A stretch of 64,000 nucleotides of DNA from Whitmania pigra (lineage: Eukaryota > Annelida > Clitellata > Hirudinida > Haemopidae): positions 873,001 through 937,000 of the forward strand of contig JAJTWR010000159.1 in the NCBI GenBank assembly GCA_021613335.1, in the 5' to 3' direction. A program made the position numbers and the translations under genes. Under the pieces are notes generated by a model that saw only the letters and a list, made by a program, of their open reading frames with translations, did no database searches and had not been told where the DNA came from. Every line of letters begins with the position of its first letter. The stretch's first letter is position 1. This document shows, piece after piece, positions 24,385-35,073 of the stretch.

Positions 24385-25359
24385 TTACAAAACCGTGTCT
24401 AGAACGACGCCGGGTTGATTAATATTCATGTATTAGCTAATTTAGGCGCTATGATTGGATAGATGTTCTTCAAAAGTAGGTCACATATATCGTTTTAACT
24501 TTATAAAATATAAATTTGGTTAAAGTCATTACATAAATAAAAATTTTGTCGTTATTAATTTTTGTTATAATAAATTATCAAATATATTTTGATTAATTTT
24601 GAATGTAGAAAATTTAATTCATTTTATGTGATTATGTTATGTTATCAGTCGTTGTTTACATACACATGAGTACCATTTATCGCTTAGATTGTTTGGTGTT
24701 ATCTCTCGTTTCGTTCTGTTGACAACATATTGCTTTGTGGACTATTTTTATAAAGAAATTTGGTTTGTTTATTTAAGTTATTAAAATAAATGACTTCCTA
24801 ATTTTAAGTAGTTACCTTTACCAGAAATATTTAAGTATAAGTATGTTTTGAGTATGAGTGTTTATTTGTATAGCGCCTTAAGAGTAGGCGTCGGGGGCAC
24901 TCAACCATTTGTTCGCTCCGCATCCAAGGGGCGATTTGTGGCGGTGCAAGCTGGGTAGAGAACACGACACGTAACGACTGTTGCTTTTACCGTCGTTCGC
25001 AGACACGCTATCCCTTGAGCTAACTTGCACGCCATAAGTAATCGAATGCGATTTTAGATACTTGTCGCACTACTTTACATTACAAAGTAAAACTTAAAAA
25101 AAGTAAAACTTAGGACTAATACACTCTTCTCGCCCTATTCACCATTTTATTAATAGGCAGATAATATGAAAACACCAGCCGATAACCTTCTTGGACACAA
25201 GTCCACGTTATACTAGATGAATTTAATTTCTAGAATAAATAAAATAATTGGCAGAAAAGGATGCCCAACATTGATGATATTAACAGATTTTGTAATTGTG
25301 ATGCTAATATGTGAACACACCAGCCAGTTGAATAGCATTCATTGTTCTTAGACCAGAAA
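24385..25359. other. DDX49 upstream region with a GC-rich repeat fragment
   Basis: No gene seen. A GC-rich stretch at about 24868-25035 begins TATAGCGCCTTAAGAGTAG; the same core recurs at 51336-51356, so it is a dispersed repeat. The DDX49 promoter should lie in 25040-25359, but no clear box is visible. Confidence 0.45.
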
Positions 25360-27674
25360 ATGGCTAGCTTGGATGAAGCTCCCAAACAAAAGACATTTGA
25401 AGAGTTGGGTCTCAATCCTGCTCTTTCAAAGAAATGTCGGGATCTTGGTATGAAAAGGCCTACTCCTGTCCAAGCGAATTGCATCCCAAGAATACTTAGA
25501 GGTAGATGTCAGAATGCCTGACTGGTTTCCACCATACATTTATTGAGGATTAACACATTTTATTTTGACTTTCAGGATCTGACTGCCTAGGATGTGCAAA
25601 GACAGGAAGTGGCAAAACAGCTGCCTTTGTTCTTCCCATTGTCAATGATTTATGCATGGAAAGCACTCCTTATTTGGCTCTTGTTCTTACCCCAACTAGG
25701 TTTATATTTAGCATCCTATCAACTGCTATGGAAACTACTTTCTGAGATTGAACATATCCCTTCTACTGCATGAAGCTAAAATAGCATCGCTCAGCTCTCA
25801 ATTTAAATTTCCAAATTTCTGACACTAATTTATTCATTGTCATGACTTCTAACTTAAATCTATTTTATTTGTCAGAACTTAGTAGAAAATCTAAACATTT
25901 GTATGCTGGTTCACTGAAACCAACGGCTTGCTCAGAATCAACATAGTTTTTTAATGGTTCTAACTTCTCCAGGGAGCTTGCCCACCAGATCACAGATCAC
26001 TTTACTCGTCTGGGTAGGATTGCTGACGTGAAGTGCGTCACTATTGTTGGAGGAGAGGATGTTGTGAAGCAGGGAACCGAGTTGACCAGTAAAGTCCACG
26101 TCATTGTTGCAACACCGGGGAGGCTGGCAGACCACATCGAGAGTGGCACCAATATGAAATTGTCGAACGTCAAATATGTGGTTGGTGGACTACTGCACCA
26201 ATTTTACAACACTTATTGGTGATATAACACTGATTTGTGATCACTAAAGATTTTCGACGAAGCTGACAGGCTCCTGGAGGGTCGTTTTAACGAACAACTG
26301 AAAGTTATTTGTGCCGCTCTATCGGCTAAAAGGCAGGTGCTTCTTTTCAGTGCCACAATGTCAGACAAGCTCAATCAATTCTTGGAAATGTCTAACAAGA
26401 AGCCTTTTGTCTGGATATCCAAAGATGTGTCAGTTAATATTATGTTTATGATTCAAATTTTGTGGTCAATCATACTCTTATTTGCTTTTTAGAGTGGCAA
26501 CTGTTGAAGGATTAGATCAAAAATTTATAAGGGTTCCTGCTCACCAGAAAGATGCTTATTTAGTCTACATATTAAATGAATACATAAAGAGCAAGCCAAA
26601 TGCATCAATTATTATCTTCACAATCACCTGCAAGTAAGAACCTCTCAAATATTTGCATTAAAACTGGCTCAATGGATCATGTTTTTGCTGGCAATGGTAA
26701 ATATCAACGTTATGTGCTTGCAACCCAGCCTGCACTTTTAAAATCAGCTAATTAAAATAAAAACTTGTTGATGCTTTTAAACTTTTCAGGTACTGCCACA
26801 TTCTCTTCACGATGCTCAACCAACTCAACATTCCTTGTTTGGCACTTCACTCTGCTATGTCACAGAGGCTGAGAAATGATGCTCTTTCAAAATTCAAGTC
26901 CTTCCAGACGAGAGTCATTGTTGCAACAAATCTTGCCAGCAGGTTGGTATAGCATGAAGAGTTGTATGATTAAATTATTACTTTATTGAGGAGGCTTGAA
27001 TAAACAATATTTGAACTTAGCAATTGAACGTATTTTTCAGAGGACTTGATTTTCCAACTGTGGACTTTGTAATCAATCACAATGTTCCCAGGGAAGCAGA
27101 GGTTTACATCCACAGAGTTGGAAGAACCGCTAGGGCAGGTAAGTAAATATTTATGAATTAATTAATTACGTCTTGATTATTGGTCAAAAATTAATTTAAT
27201 GATCACAACAGGAAAAAATGGTTTGGCTTTGACCTTGGTTACACCATTTGATGTGGCTTTGCAAAAGTCTATTGAAGAGAGCATAGGTACACATATTAAA
27301 GTTTTTTCTGTGGTTTCCATAATTAATAAGTTCCCATTTGCTTTGCAAAGGTACACAACTCAGTGAGTACAAAGTGAATGATGAGGAGGTAGTAAGGATA
27401 GCCTTGGAAGTTGACCACTTGAGAAAACAAGCTGAGATTGTTAGTTTGTGCTTTATAATGATTTGCAAATTATGATATGACTAATGATTTCATGTTTGAG
27501 CAGAAGCTTGACACAACAGGATTTGGGGAGAAGAAAGAGATAAATAAACGCAAGAGAGAAATTTTGATTTATGAGGTGAGTTAATCGTAACATTCTTCTG
27601 GACAAAATGCATTGAGTGTTTTTTAACTTCAGACAATAAGGGAAATCAAAAGTAAGAAGATGAAGGATTCTTGA
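25360..27674 (+). CDS. DDX49: DDX49 DEAD-box RNA helicase (11 exons, about 440 aa)
   Basis: Exons 25360-25501, 25576-25699, 25973-26180, 26250-26428, 26493-26633, 26790-26942, 27041-27138, 27212-27286, 27351-27439, 27504-27575 and 27633-27674 close to a 1323-nt frame. DDX49 (yeast Dbp8) is an ATP-dependent helicase for pre-rRNA processing. Motifs in order: Q motif ([11 protein letters not shown] ... PTPVQ), I AKTGSGKT (55-62), Ia PTRELA (87-92), Ib [14 protein letters not shown] (161-164), III SAT (192-194), [18 protein letters not shown] (310-319), [12 protein letters not shown] (340-349). The C-terminus has the DDX49-specific [14 protein letters not shown] stretch but a shorter basic tail than the 483-aa human protein. 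Motif V has Asn where Asp is usual. Confidence 0.96.
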
Positions 27675-27697
27675 GCCTAACAGTGTTGTTTCAATCA

Positions 27698-27703
27698 AAT
27701 AAA
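27698..27703 (+). promoter_or_regulatory. AATAAA polyadenylation signal of DDX49
   Basis: The hexamer lies 23 nt after the stop codon, and the transposon relic at 27791 begins soon after. Confidence 0.55.
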
Positions 27704-28278
27704 TTGTGATGTCTGCAATTATGATGTAATTGATCAAAATGGTTCCAAGATTAGCTTTTAAAAAATGCAGAGATTCTGTGTTTCAAAATACAGTGGAACC
27801 CACTTATCTCGACCTTGGTTACTCGGCAACCCTATTAAGTCGACGCTTTTGAAGTGGAACCGCTAAATACCCCCTTTACCTTATCATTTTCTCATTGGTT
27901 ATGTCGATGTTTTTATGTCTCCGAAAAGCTATAATCTCGAGCACAAACGAGCCAAATTCTTTACATCAGTTATCTCGGCCCGTTGACTAATCGCCCACTT
28001 TGAAGTGGAACCGCCGAATTCCCACGTTGTTGTAACATTTTTTCATCGGTTATGTTAATTATTTTATTTTGCCGAACCTAATTCAATCATGTTGATTAGT
28101 CGTGCATCTGCAGAATTGAGGGAAAAATCAAGCTTTGCGGATGCTATCTTGGAAGAGGATGCGCGGGAATTAGCTATCACTGTCCGGGAATTCCGAGATT
28201 ACATAGACGTCGACAAAGATGTCATTACTGATGGCGTGATCACCGATGCAGACATTGTATTAAAAGTACATCGTATCT

Positions 28279-29646
28279 CAGGGGTTCCCAACCTGGGAGC
28301 CAGGGCTACCTAGGGGAGCCGTGAAGGGGTCCAGGAGAGCCGTGGAGTACTTTTCAAAAATCAGCATAAAAAATTTTCAAAATTATTTTTAAACTAACTT
28401 TTTTAAAAAATCCGAGAATAATATTTATTTACAAGTAACGAGTATGGAGCAGAGTTTATGATAAATTACAGGAAAGTGTCAGAGCAGAGGCACCTCATGT
28501 TACTGTCACGCTTTGCATGGTCCATCGATATGCCTTTGCAGCAAAGACTCTTCCAAATGGATTGAAAGAGGTGATGTCAACAGTAGTAAAGGTGGTGAAT
28601 TACATCCGTGCAAGAGCAACATACCACAGATTATTCAAGGAACTCTGCAAGGACGTTGGTGCTCCTTTTGAAGTCCTGCTCTTGTGAGGTCACACTGACG
28701 TCAGGTGGATGTCCAGGAGGCAGGTTTTCAGCCGACTAATGGAACTGCAGAGTGAGGTCCATGTTCTTACAAGAGAAACAGAGTGACCTTGAAAGTATAT
28801 TTTGTCTGCCAGAATTCAGCCTATCACTGGCGTATTTGGCTGACATTTTTACCCATTTAAATGAGCTTACACTAAGATTTATGGTCCTAACATGACTGTT
28901 ATTGATGCTGGTGAGAAACTAGGCTCATTTCTGGAGAAGCTGCCCCTGTGGATCAGAAGAGTGGAAAATAACAACTTTGCCAATTTTCCAAGATTAGAAG
29001 AGTCTCTGCAACCCAGTCTGGATGCAGCTGGTACCACACCAGCTTCTCTTAAAGGCGACATTTTGACTCATCTAGGAACTCTGATGGCATCATTTCATGA
29101 CTACTTTATTACGAAAGAGTTGCAGCCCCATGATACCTGGGTCAGGAATTCATTTTTGGTCAATTTGGAAAGTGTGGATGATCAGGACTTGGCCAAAGAT
29201 TATCTCATTGATCTGAAGCACAAAGAGTGTCTAAAGAGGGAGTTTAGGGTCAAGAGTTTGGCTGACTTTTGGTGCTCCATGATGATACCATACCCAGTTC
29301 TAGCCAAAAGAGCCATGACATCCATCATTCCTTATGAACAACCTACCTCTATGAAGCTGGATTGTTAAACCTGCTGACAATCAAAACAAAATCGCGAAAC
29401 AAACTTGATGCAAAGGATGACATGAGAGTGGCCCTGTCAAAATCAAAGCCCAGATTCCATCTACTTGTGAATAAGAAGCAGGAGCAATCTTCACATTAAA
29501 AATTTGCTTTCAAAATACATTGTATGGTTCTTTTTTACAGTAAATTCTTGGTCATTACTTTTTTCTTGAGAAATTTTGATAGGGGGGCCGCGGACCACAT
29601 TTGTCCTCTAAGGGAGCCGTGGGCACAAAAAGGTTGGGAACCCCTG
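28279..29646 (+). mobile_element. hAT element (GTF2IRD2/ZBED type) inserted in the Tigger relic
   Basis: The termini CAGGGGTTCCCAACCTGGGA and AGGTTGGGAACCCCTG are inverted repeats. The flanks TCGTATCT (28271-28278) and GCGTATCT (29647-29654) match at 7 of 8 bases, an aged 8-bp target duplication. The end sequence is shared by hAT non-autonomous families across animals. Inside is a decayed transposase of the type domesticated in GTF2IRD2. Confidence 0.88.
28480..29500 (+). pseudogene. Decayed GTF2IRD2/ZBED-like hAT transposase
   Basis: The best open stretch (28892-29368) includes GSFLEKLPLWIRRVENNNFA, a leader typical of the hAT relatives fused into GTF2IRD2, and ends LADFWCSMMIPYPVLAKRAM, the start of the dimerisation region (family form FW). 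Upstream, 28480-28800 is similar coding sequence with stops and frame changes. No complete reading frame survives. Confidence 0.75.
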
Positions 29647-30131
29647 GCGTATCTGCATGCGTTAATGAAAAAGAATATGAAGAAGATGCAGACGAAGATT
29701 TGAAACCGATTCCCTCTGCCGATGAAAAAAATAAAATTATTTTGGACAACACCAATAATGTTGAAGCATTTGTTTTCAAGAAAACTGTTAAACGCAAAAA
29801 GTACTTTAGATTTTGTAATGAAACTATAGTAACTGCGTGCACGTGTCTTCAAAGCTTTGTCAGAACAATACGACTATCGAATTTTGACATTAACTTTTCT
29901 TGTAAAAATGGACCACCCCCCTCATTTTTTCTGGGGGATTTTTGTGAGATTTTTGTCTTTGCAATACAGAACAATAATTAGATGTTAGCAAACATGTATG
30001 TACATATTGTTGTTACCAATATCAAATATCAATTGCTGTTGTAAAAAAAGCCATCAAAAACACTTTCATGTGCATTTTTATTTATTAACGCACACTATGT
30101 ACATACAGAAATCGCAAGCACATGTTAGTAT

Positions 30132-30210
30132 ACAGTCGCCATATTGATATTCGGTTATCTCGACGTTTTTTGGCAAAGCCCTAGGCCGGCGACATAACCG
30201 GATTCGACTG
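30132..30210. repeat. Tigger terminal module, also present at 60238-60315
   Basis: The sequence runs from CAGTCG to CGACTG and contains ATCTCGACG and GCCGGCGACATAACCGG. Its reverse complement matches the isolated copy at 60238-60315 over most of its length. Confidence 0.75.
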
Positions 30211-30653
30211 TGTACACATGTTCAAATATCGCACACAAAACTTTTAAGCTTATTTACCCATAATGAGAAACAGTGGAGTCAAAACATCTAAAACACCAAA
30301 ACATCACTTATTGGTAGATCCACTGCAATGCTTGCAGACTTATGTTGCAAAACTTCAATTTTTTTTTTATACTGCTATTTGATTTCTTACGAATGTTCTG
30401 AACAAATTTATAGAATCAAAAGGTAATTATGCAACATGCTGCATTTTCTCATACAGCTTAATTGTCATGGATACAAATGGCCAATGGTTTGAGCAGACAT
30501 GTGATAGCTGGGAATGTAATTCAAATAAGTTCTATGCCTTTGGAGTTCATACCTTGCAGAAGCTTTCTTTGATGTTTTGCCACATGGAAACACCCTGTAT
30601 TTTGAAAAGAATTCAGTTTATTATCATCAACAATTCTCACAAATAATAATAGT

Positions 30654-30782
30654 GCGCCAGCATGGCCTAACGGTTAAGGCTGCGCCTCTCACGATGGCAG
30701 CGTGGATTCAAACCGCACTCTGGGTGAACCGTCCCAATCATCTAGCTATGCAACGGACGTTAATAAAACATTACAAACATTG
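30654..30782 (+). mobile_element. tRNA-derived SINE with 13-bp target duplication
   Basis: The head resembles a tRNA with an A box (TGGCCTAACGGTTAAGG) and a B box (GGATTCAAACC), internal RNA polymerase III promoter elements. A short unrelated tail (AACGGACGTTAATAAAAC...) follows. The identical 13-mer CAAATAATAATAG flanks the element at 30641-30653 and 30783-30795. The body is 129 bp. The perfect duplication suggests a fairly recent LINE-driven insertion. Confidence 0.9.
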
Positions 30783-30978
30783 CAAATAATAATAGTTAAC
30801 TCATGGTGTGCCATGCATAATAAATAAATACATAATTAAAACTAGAGTCTGAGGCATTATTTTGGGATGAGAACTGACTTAAACAATCAACTATTATTAT
30901 GATTAGGAGAGGCCAACTACCACATTATTGCAAGCAGAAACAGTCCTTACTAAATAATAAATTTACAATTTATTTACA

Positions 30979-33977
30979 TTAATTCTTATTAAGGCTTACT
31001 AGTATATCAACAGCCTTGGAATCATATCCCAAAATTAAACCAGCAAAGGTATCAGCAATAGATATAGAAAAAGGTAACAGAAATGAGCAACAACTTTATC
31101 TATCTCAAGGAGATATGGATCTAAACCTTTTTGCATTTATCAGTCTGGAGAACAACAAATTTTAGCATAGCTTGGCCCAGATCAATGGCCTTTTCACAGT
31201 GAAACCTTTCTATATCTTCAAGGGCCATTTCTAAGGAACTCCTAAGTTAATATTAATTGAAGTAATCATCACATATCAACATCACCAAAAAATATTAAAA
31301 GTGATAACAATTGAAAACGATCCATAAATTAAAGAAACAGACAGAAAAAACAAATTCTGCAGAAACCATACTTTGAATCCTTTTTAGTTACATAGGCAAT
31401 TTCTTGCACCACTTTGATCTGGTCCTCTAGAACTTTCAATTTAGCCTCTCTTTGATCATGAGTGTCTGCTCCAAAAATCTTATTTTTCATCCCACTTAAA
31501 GAAAAAGCACTTTGTTTGCCTTGAGCCTGTAAATCGGTTCACATTACATTTAGTTTCTAGGTCATCCATGCAAATGCTTCCATTGTAAACATTTTGAGAC
31601 AAAACACAAAATCAAGCAAATTTGGTACAAGATACACTCACTAATTAAAAAATAAAGCTAAATGACACAAAAAATATCTTACTATGTTATTCCTTTGTAT
31701 TTGCTTGGCACCCAACAACTCATCAGTTTTTTCTGCTTCTAGGAGCAATAGTTCCTGCTTTCTGCAAACGTTTCTGGAAAATTTAAAATCGATTCTTTAA
31801 CAGAAGAAATAAAAGATCAACTTATAGGTGACTTGTTAACCTGAGTGATTCAGCATATCCCAAATATTCCTTAAAGCAATCAATAACAGGTTCTTCGTCT
31901 TCTAGCATAGGCTCCATGTTTTGAGAGAAACTAATAATAATCATCATAATAATAAAAATTGAACACAACTCCAAGAACTTAACAACAGAATTAAACCGAC
32001 GCATCAATGTAGTGTCCAGCAGCTTGGAAGCCATCACCACTCTCAAACCCACACCATTCACTCATGATTCTTCCATAGTCACTATGTAGTTGGTGTATTG
32101 ATGTTTCTTTTCCAGCAATTTTCTAATATAATTGTGTTACCATATTTAAATTTTGAATCAAACCTCTTAATGTCAGAAATTTAAAAAGTGACATACAGCT
32201 CTAATCCTAATGATGGAGCTTAGGTGGGTTTGCATTTCATTGCAATAACTCTTCTCAGCCTCCATTTTTGGATCGTTTGTCTTCAGTCGCATTGAAGCAC
32301 TGATCATCATGAGCTTTGAATCTCCCTTTTAATGAATAAATTCAAACTCCATTTACAGAAATGTACAAAATGAAAATAAGCAATACTTTAACTCTGAAGT
32401 CTGTCGATAAAACCCTGTTCTTCCAAGCTGTGCCATCCTAAAATAGCAATTACATGCTTTAATAAGTTGGACCTTTATAGTGTAATCTAGTGTAACCAAC
32501 TTCCATAAGAAAGTGGAAAAAAATCCTGTCTGTGGAAAGAACATCATGCTTTGAAATTCGAAAAAGAAACTTCTGGAAAAATGCATTCAAATATTTCAGC
32601 ACTTCAAAGAGTACATTATCATTAGATGTGTAGCTTGATCACAAACTTTATGTAACAAAATAGTTAAATCACTTAAAAATGGCATGATACACTACTTTAC
32701 ATTAAAAAAACCTACTTATGTACAACATTATCTGATTGAATCATAACAACATTTACATTAAACTGGTAATCCATTATATATATTCTGCCAAATAAATAAG
32801 GTAGAAGGGATAAAGAAGCACTGATACTTAGAAATGAGATGAACATGAATTACATTACATTACTCAAGAAAAGTGATAACAATTTCATCACAACTGAATA
32901 TCAATTAAGTTTATGAATTGTGAATTTCATATTTATTGTTTTCTCTTGATGATTGTTGACATTGAGGATGCATTATTTAACTACCCCTTATAAATAGAGG
33001 CATAGCCAGAGGTTTTGATCCATGGGGCAAAGATAACATGGTGCCCGCCCAAGCACAAGACTGAAACTGAACCAAACCAATCATCTGAAGGTTCTCTAAG
33101 TGGTTAACTGAAGCTAAACCATAAACAATTGTGACTGCTTTAAAAATTTATAGCAGCCATGAGTCATGCATCAACATTGTAATACATCATAATTTTGGTA
33201 TCCAATTTTGATATCTCCATAAGTCACCCTCCCTGTCACTCCCAGCTTTACCATTTGTTATATTATTCATATCAAATTATATTTTCCTTTGTAGGAAAAA
33301 TTTGAATGCTTAATTACCTCTAGGCCTATTCTTCTCCTTTCAATGAAGTCAACTTCCATTTTGTCTGAGGACATTTTTTGCCAAGCATGTGTCATCTATA
33401 ATTTATAACATATTGCAAAATTTTGATCAGAGAGTAACTAATTAGATTTTCAAAATGTGCAAAAGTAATTATATTACTACTCTCTTTTCAGGAAGAGGAG
33501 GCACAATGACATATGGATAAGTTGTCTCTAGATAATTCCTCAGCAATTCAAATTCTGAATATCTCCTCCAGCACGAACTTGGTATATCACCATATTTCGA
33601 CATGCTGGGATCAATTACTCTGTGAACCAAATTTTCAGACACCTTAAGAAAATTATTAACTTTAGATGTGCCATTAATTACATCTGATTCTACCTGGTCT
33701 CAATGCAATATACTATGTGTGCATCCTTTACATTTGAATTTCTTTTTTCTGGATCATTAACACTAATTTCCAGCCATTTAGACAAGTTAGCATGCTGGAA
33801 AAAAGAAATTGCAGAAACTGATATATAAAAACCTAAAAGAAAAACAACCTTTTGTGGATAACTATTTTCCGATATATCGGTGACTTCGTTGCATGGTGCG
33901 ATATCTTCAAGATCATCGAGATCATCGTTAAACCGGTAAGGAATTAAATCATCGTTTGCCTCATTGTTCACAGACAT
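30979..33977 (-). CDS. SNX4: SNX4 sorting nexin (13 exons, about 424 aa)
   Basis: Exons in gene order: 33977-33849, 33794-33694, 33619-33481, 33395-33318, 32572-32497, 32437-32393, 32321-32197, 32122-31997, 31911-31841, 31761-31683, 31526-31372, 31241-31127, 31014-30979. SNX4 is a PX-BAR protein for recycling from early endosomes and for autophagy. The PX domain shows LEISVNDPEKR, CIETR, WRRYSEFELLRNYL, VIVPPLPEKR and ERRRIGLE, the parts that bind PI3P. The BAR half shows GDGFQAAGHYID, MLEDEEPVIDCFKEYLGYAE, FSLSGMKNKIFG and LEDQIKVVQE. The length is close to the human 450 aa. Acceptors for exons 7 and 9 were chosen by phase and homology. A minus-strand AATAAA (30969-30974) directly follows the stop. 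Confidence 0.94.
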
Positions 33978-35073
33978 TGTGTTAAGCTTAAATTCATAAA
34001 ATACTTTTCAAATTATGTGCACTTGTACAAACGTCCCGCGATTCTTCGAGCATCAAAAATCCGATGATTGACAAACATTATGTGGAGATGGTCTTTCTAA
34101 ATTTTGAAGTATGGTACACAGCACATATAACATCACTAAATCAAATAATGGTGGTCAATAATTCACAGAAGTGTGGCTTCTTCTTCTTATTATTATTACA
34201 GCAGGTAGAATTAGTATTATTACGCTTTACATCTGGTAGAATTATTATTATTCCTTATTAACTCAGTAGTAACTTTAAAAATTCAGTCGATTCACAACTT
34301 GATGAGGATTCAAATTGTGAAATTTTCTCAGAAAATACTTACAAAATAGCAATTTTAAGCTGCACCCAGACATTCTTCAACAGAGTTATTTACATTATGT
34401 CCCTATTTGGTAATGGTCCATCATCTTGCCACAAAAATACATCTATGCCGTTCTTCCATCGCCCTCATTTTGAAACATTGCTAACTGGCTCCGGAAGAGT
34501 CACTTAAGAAAAGTGGAACTAGAAGCGTAGTTGGCGAGCGCCGTCTAGAGGAGCGCTAAATTAAGTTTCAAACCTGATGTCGAAAACCTGGCTACGCCTC
34601 TTACCGTTCCAAGTTCCAAGTTACGTGGCGTACCTCTATCCTACTGGCAGAAAAATAGCTCCAATATTGGTGAATTCATATGTCGCCCCCACCTCAAGAG
34701 GCAACTTGAAGAGTCCCCACGCAGGCACCACGTGGTGACGAAACATTGAGTCCGCTTGCTGATATTATGTCACACTCCAACATTTAACTCCAACTTCTCT
34801 GAAGCACCAGTGATTTGTGGAGATAAAAACCTTTTTATTCCATTTAAGACACTGACACAAAATTCACAATTGAACTCAGCTAAGGCCACAAGGATGAACA
34901 AAATGAATAATTTATGAAAATCATAAAAACTTCCAGTTAATACTACTTATAACAGGCACCTGGATAACATCCAAAACAACTTCTACAAAGCACGAAATGT
35001 ATAAATCTTATTGCAGTGCTGGAAAATTCAACGTGTGGCATGTAGGAAGTTGCAGCAACCAATTTGTAAGACA
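33978..35073. other. Intergenic region between liprin-beta 3' end and SNX4 5' end
   Basis: No gene seen. A minus-strand AATAAA at 34834-34839 could end the liprin-beta transcript. A more GC-rich segment at 34490-34760 (AGCGTAGTTGGCGAGCGCC...) looks like a repeat fragment without visible ends. Confidence 0.4.

Larger units (their letters stand above)
28089..29840 (+). pseudogene. Tigger-like transposase C-terminal tail, split by hAT insertion
   Basis: The upstream part (28089-28278) reads FADAILEEDARELAITVREF and ends at IVLKVHRIS. The downstream part (from 29655) resumes with EEDADEDLKPIPSADEKNKI. An acidic run followed by a PIPSA-type motif is the usual end of Tigger/jerky transposases. The DNA-binding and DDE core domains are missing, so this is a deletion remnant. 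The hAT insertion cut it after the acidic-tail boundary. Confidence 0.65.
27791..30210 (+). mobile_element. Tigger/pogo-like DNA transposon relic, interrupted by an hAT
   Basis: The left end CAGTGGAACCCACTTATCTC follows TA, and the right end is ACATAACCGGATTCGACTG. Both are of the Tigger/pogo type (CAGTsGAACCCGGTTAT... with repeated ATCTCGAC). The only coding remnant is the tail of a Tigger transposase, split by the hAT at 28279-29646. Its left terminal region contains an internal partial duplication (GAAGTGGAACCGC twice). The right TA is mutated to TG. It lies just downstream of DDX49. Confidence 0.75.
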
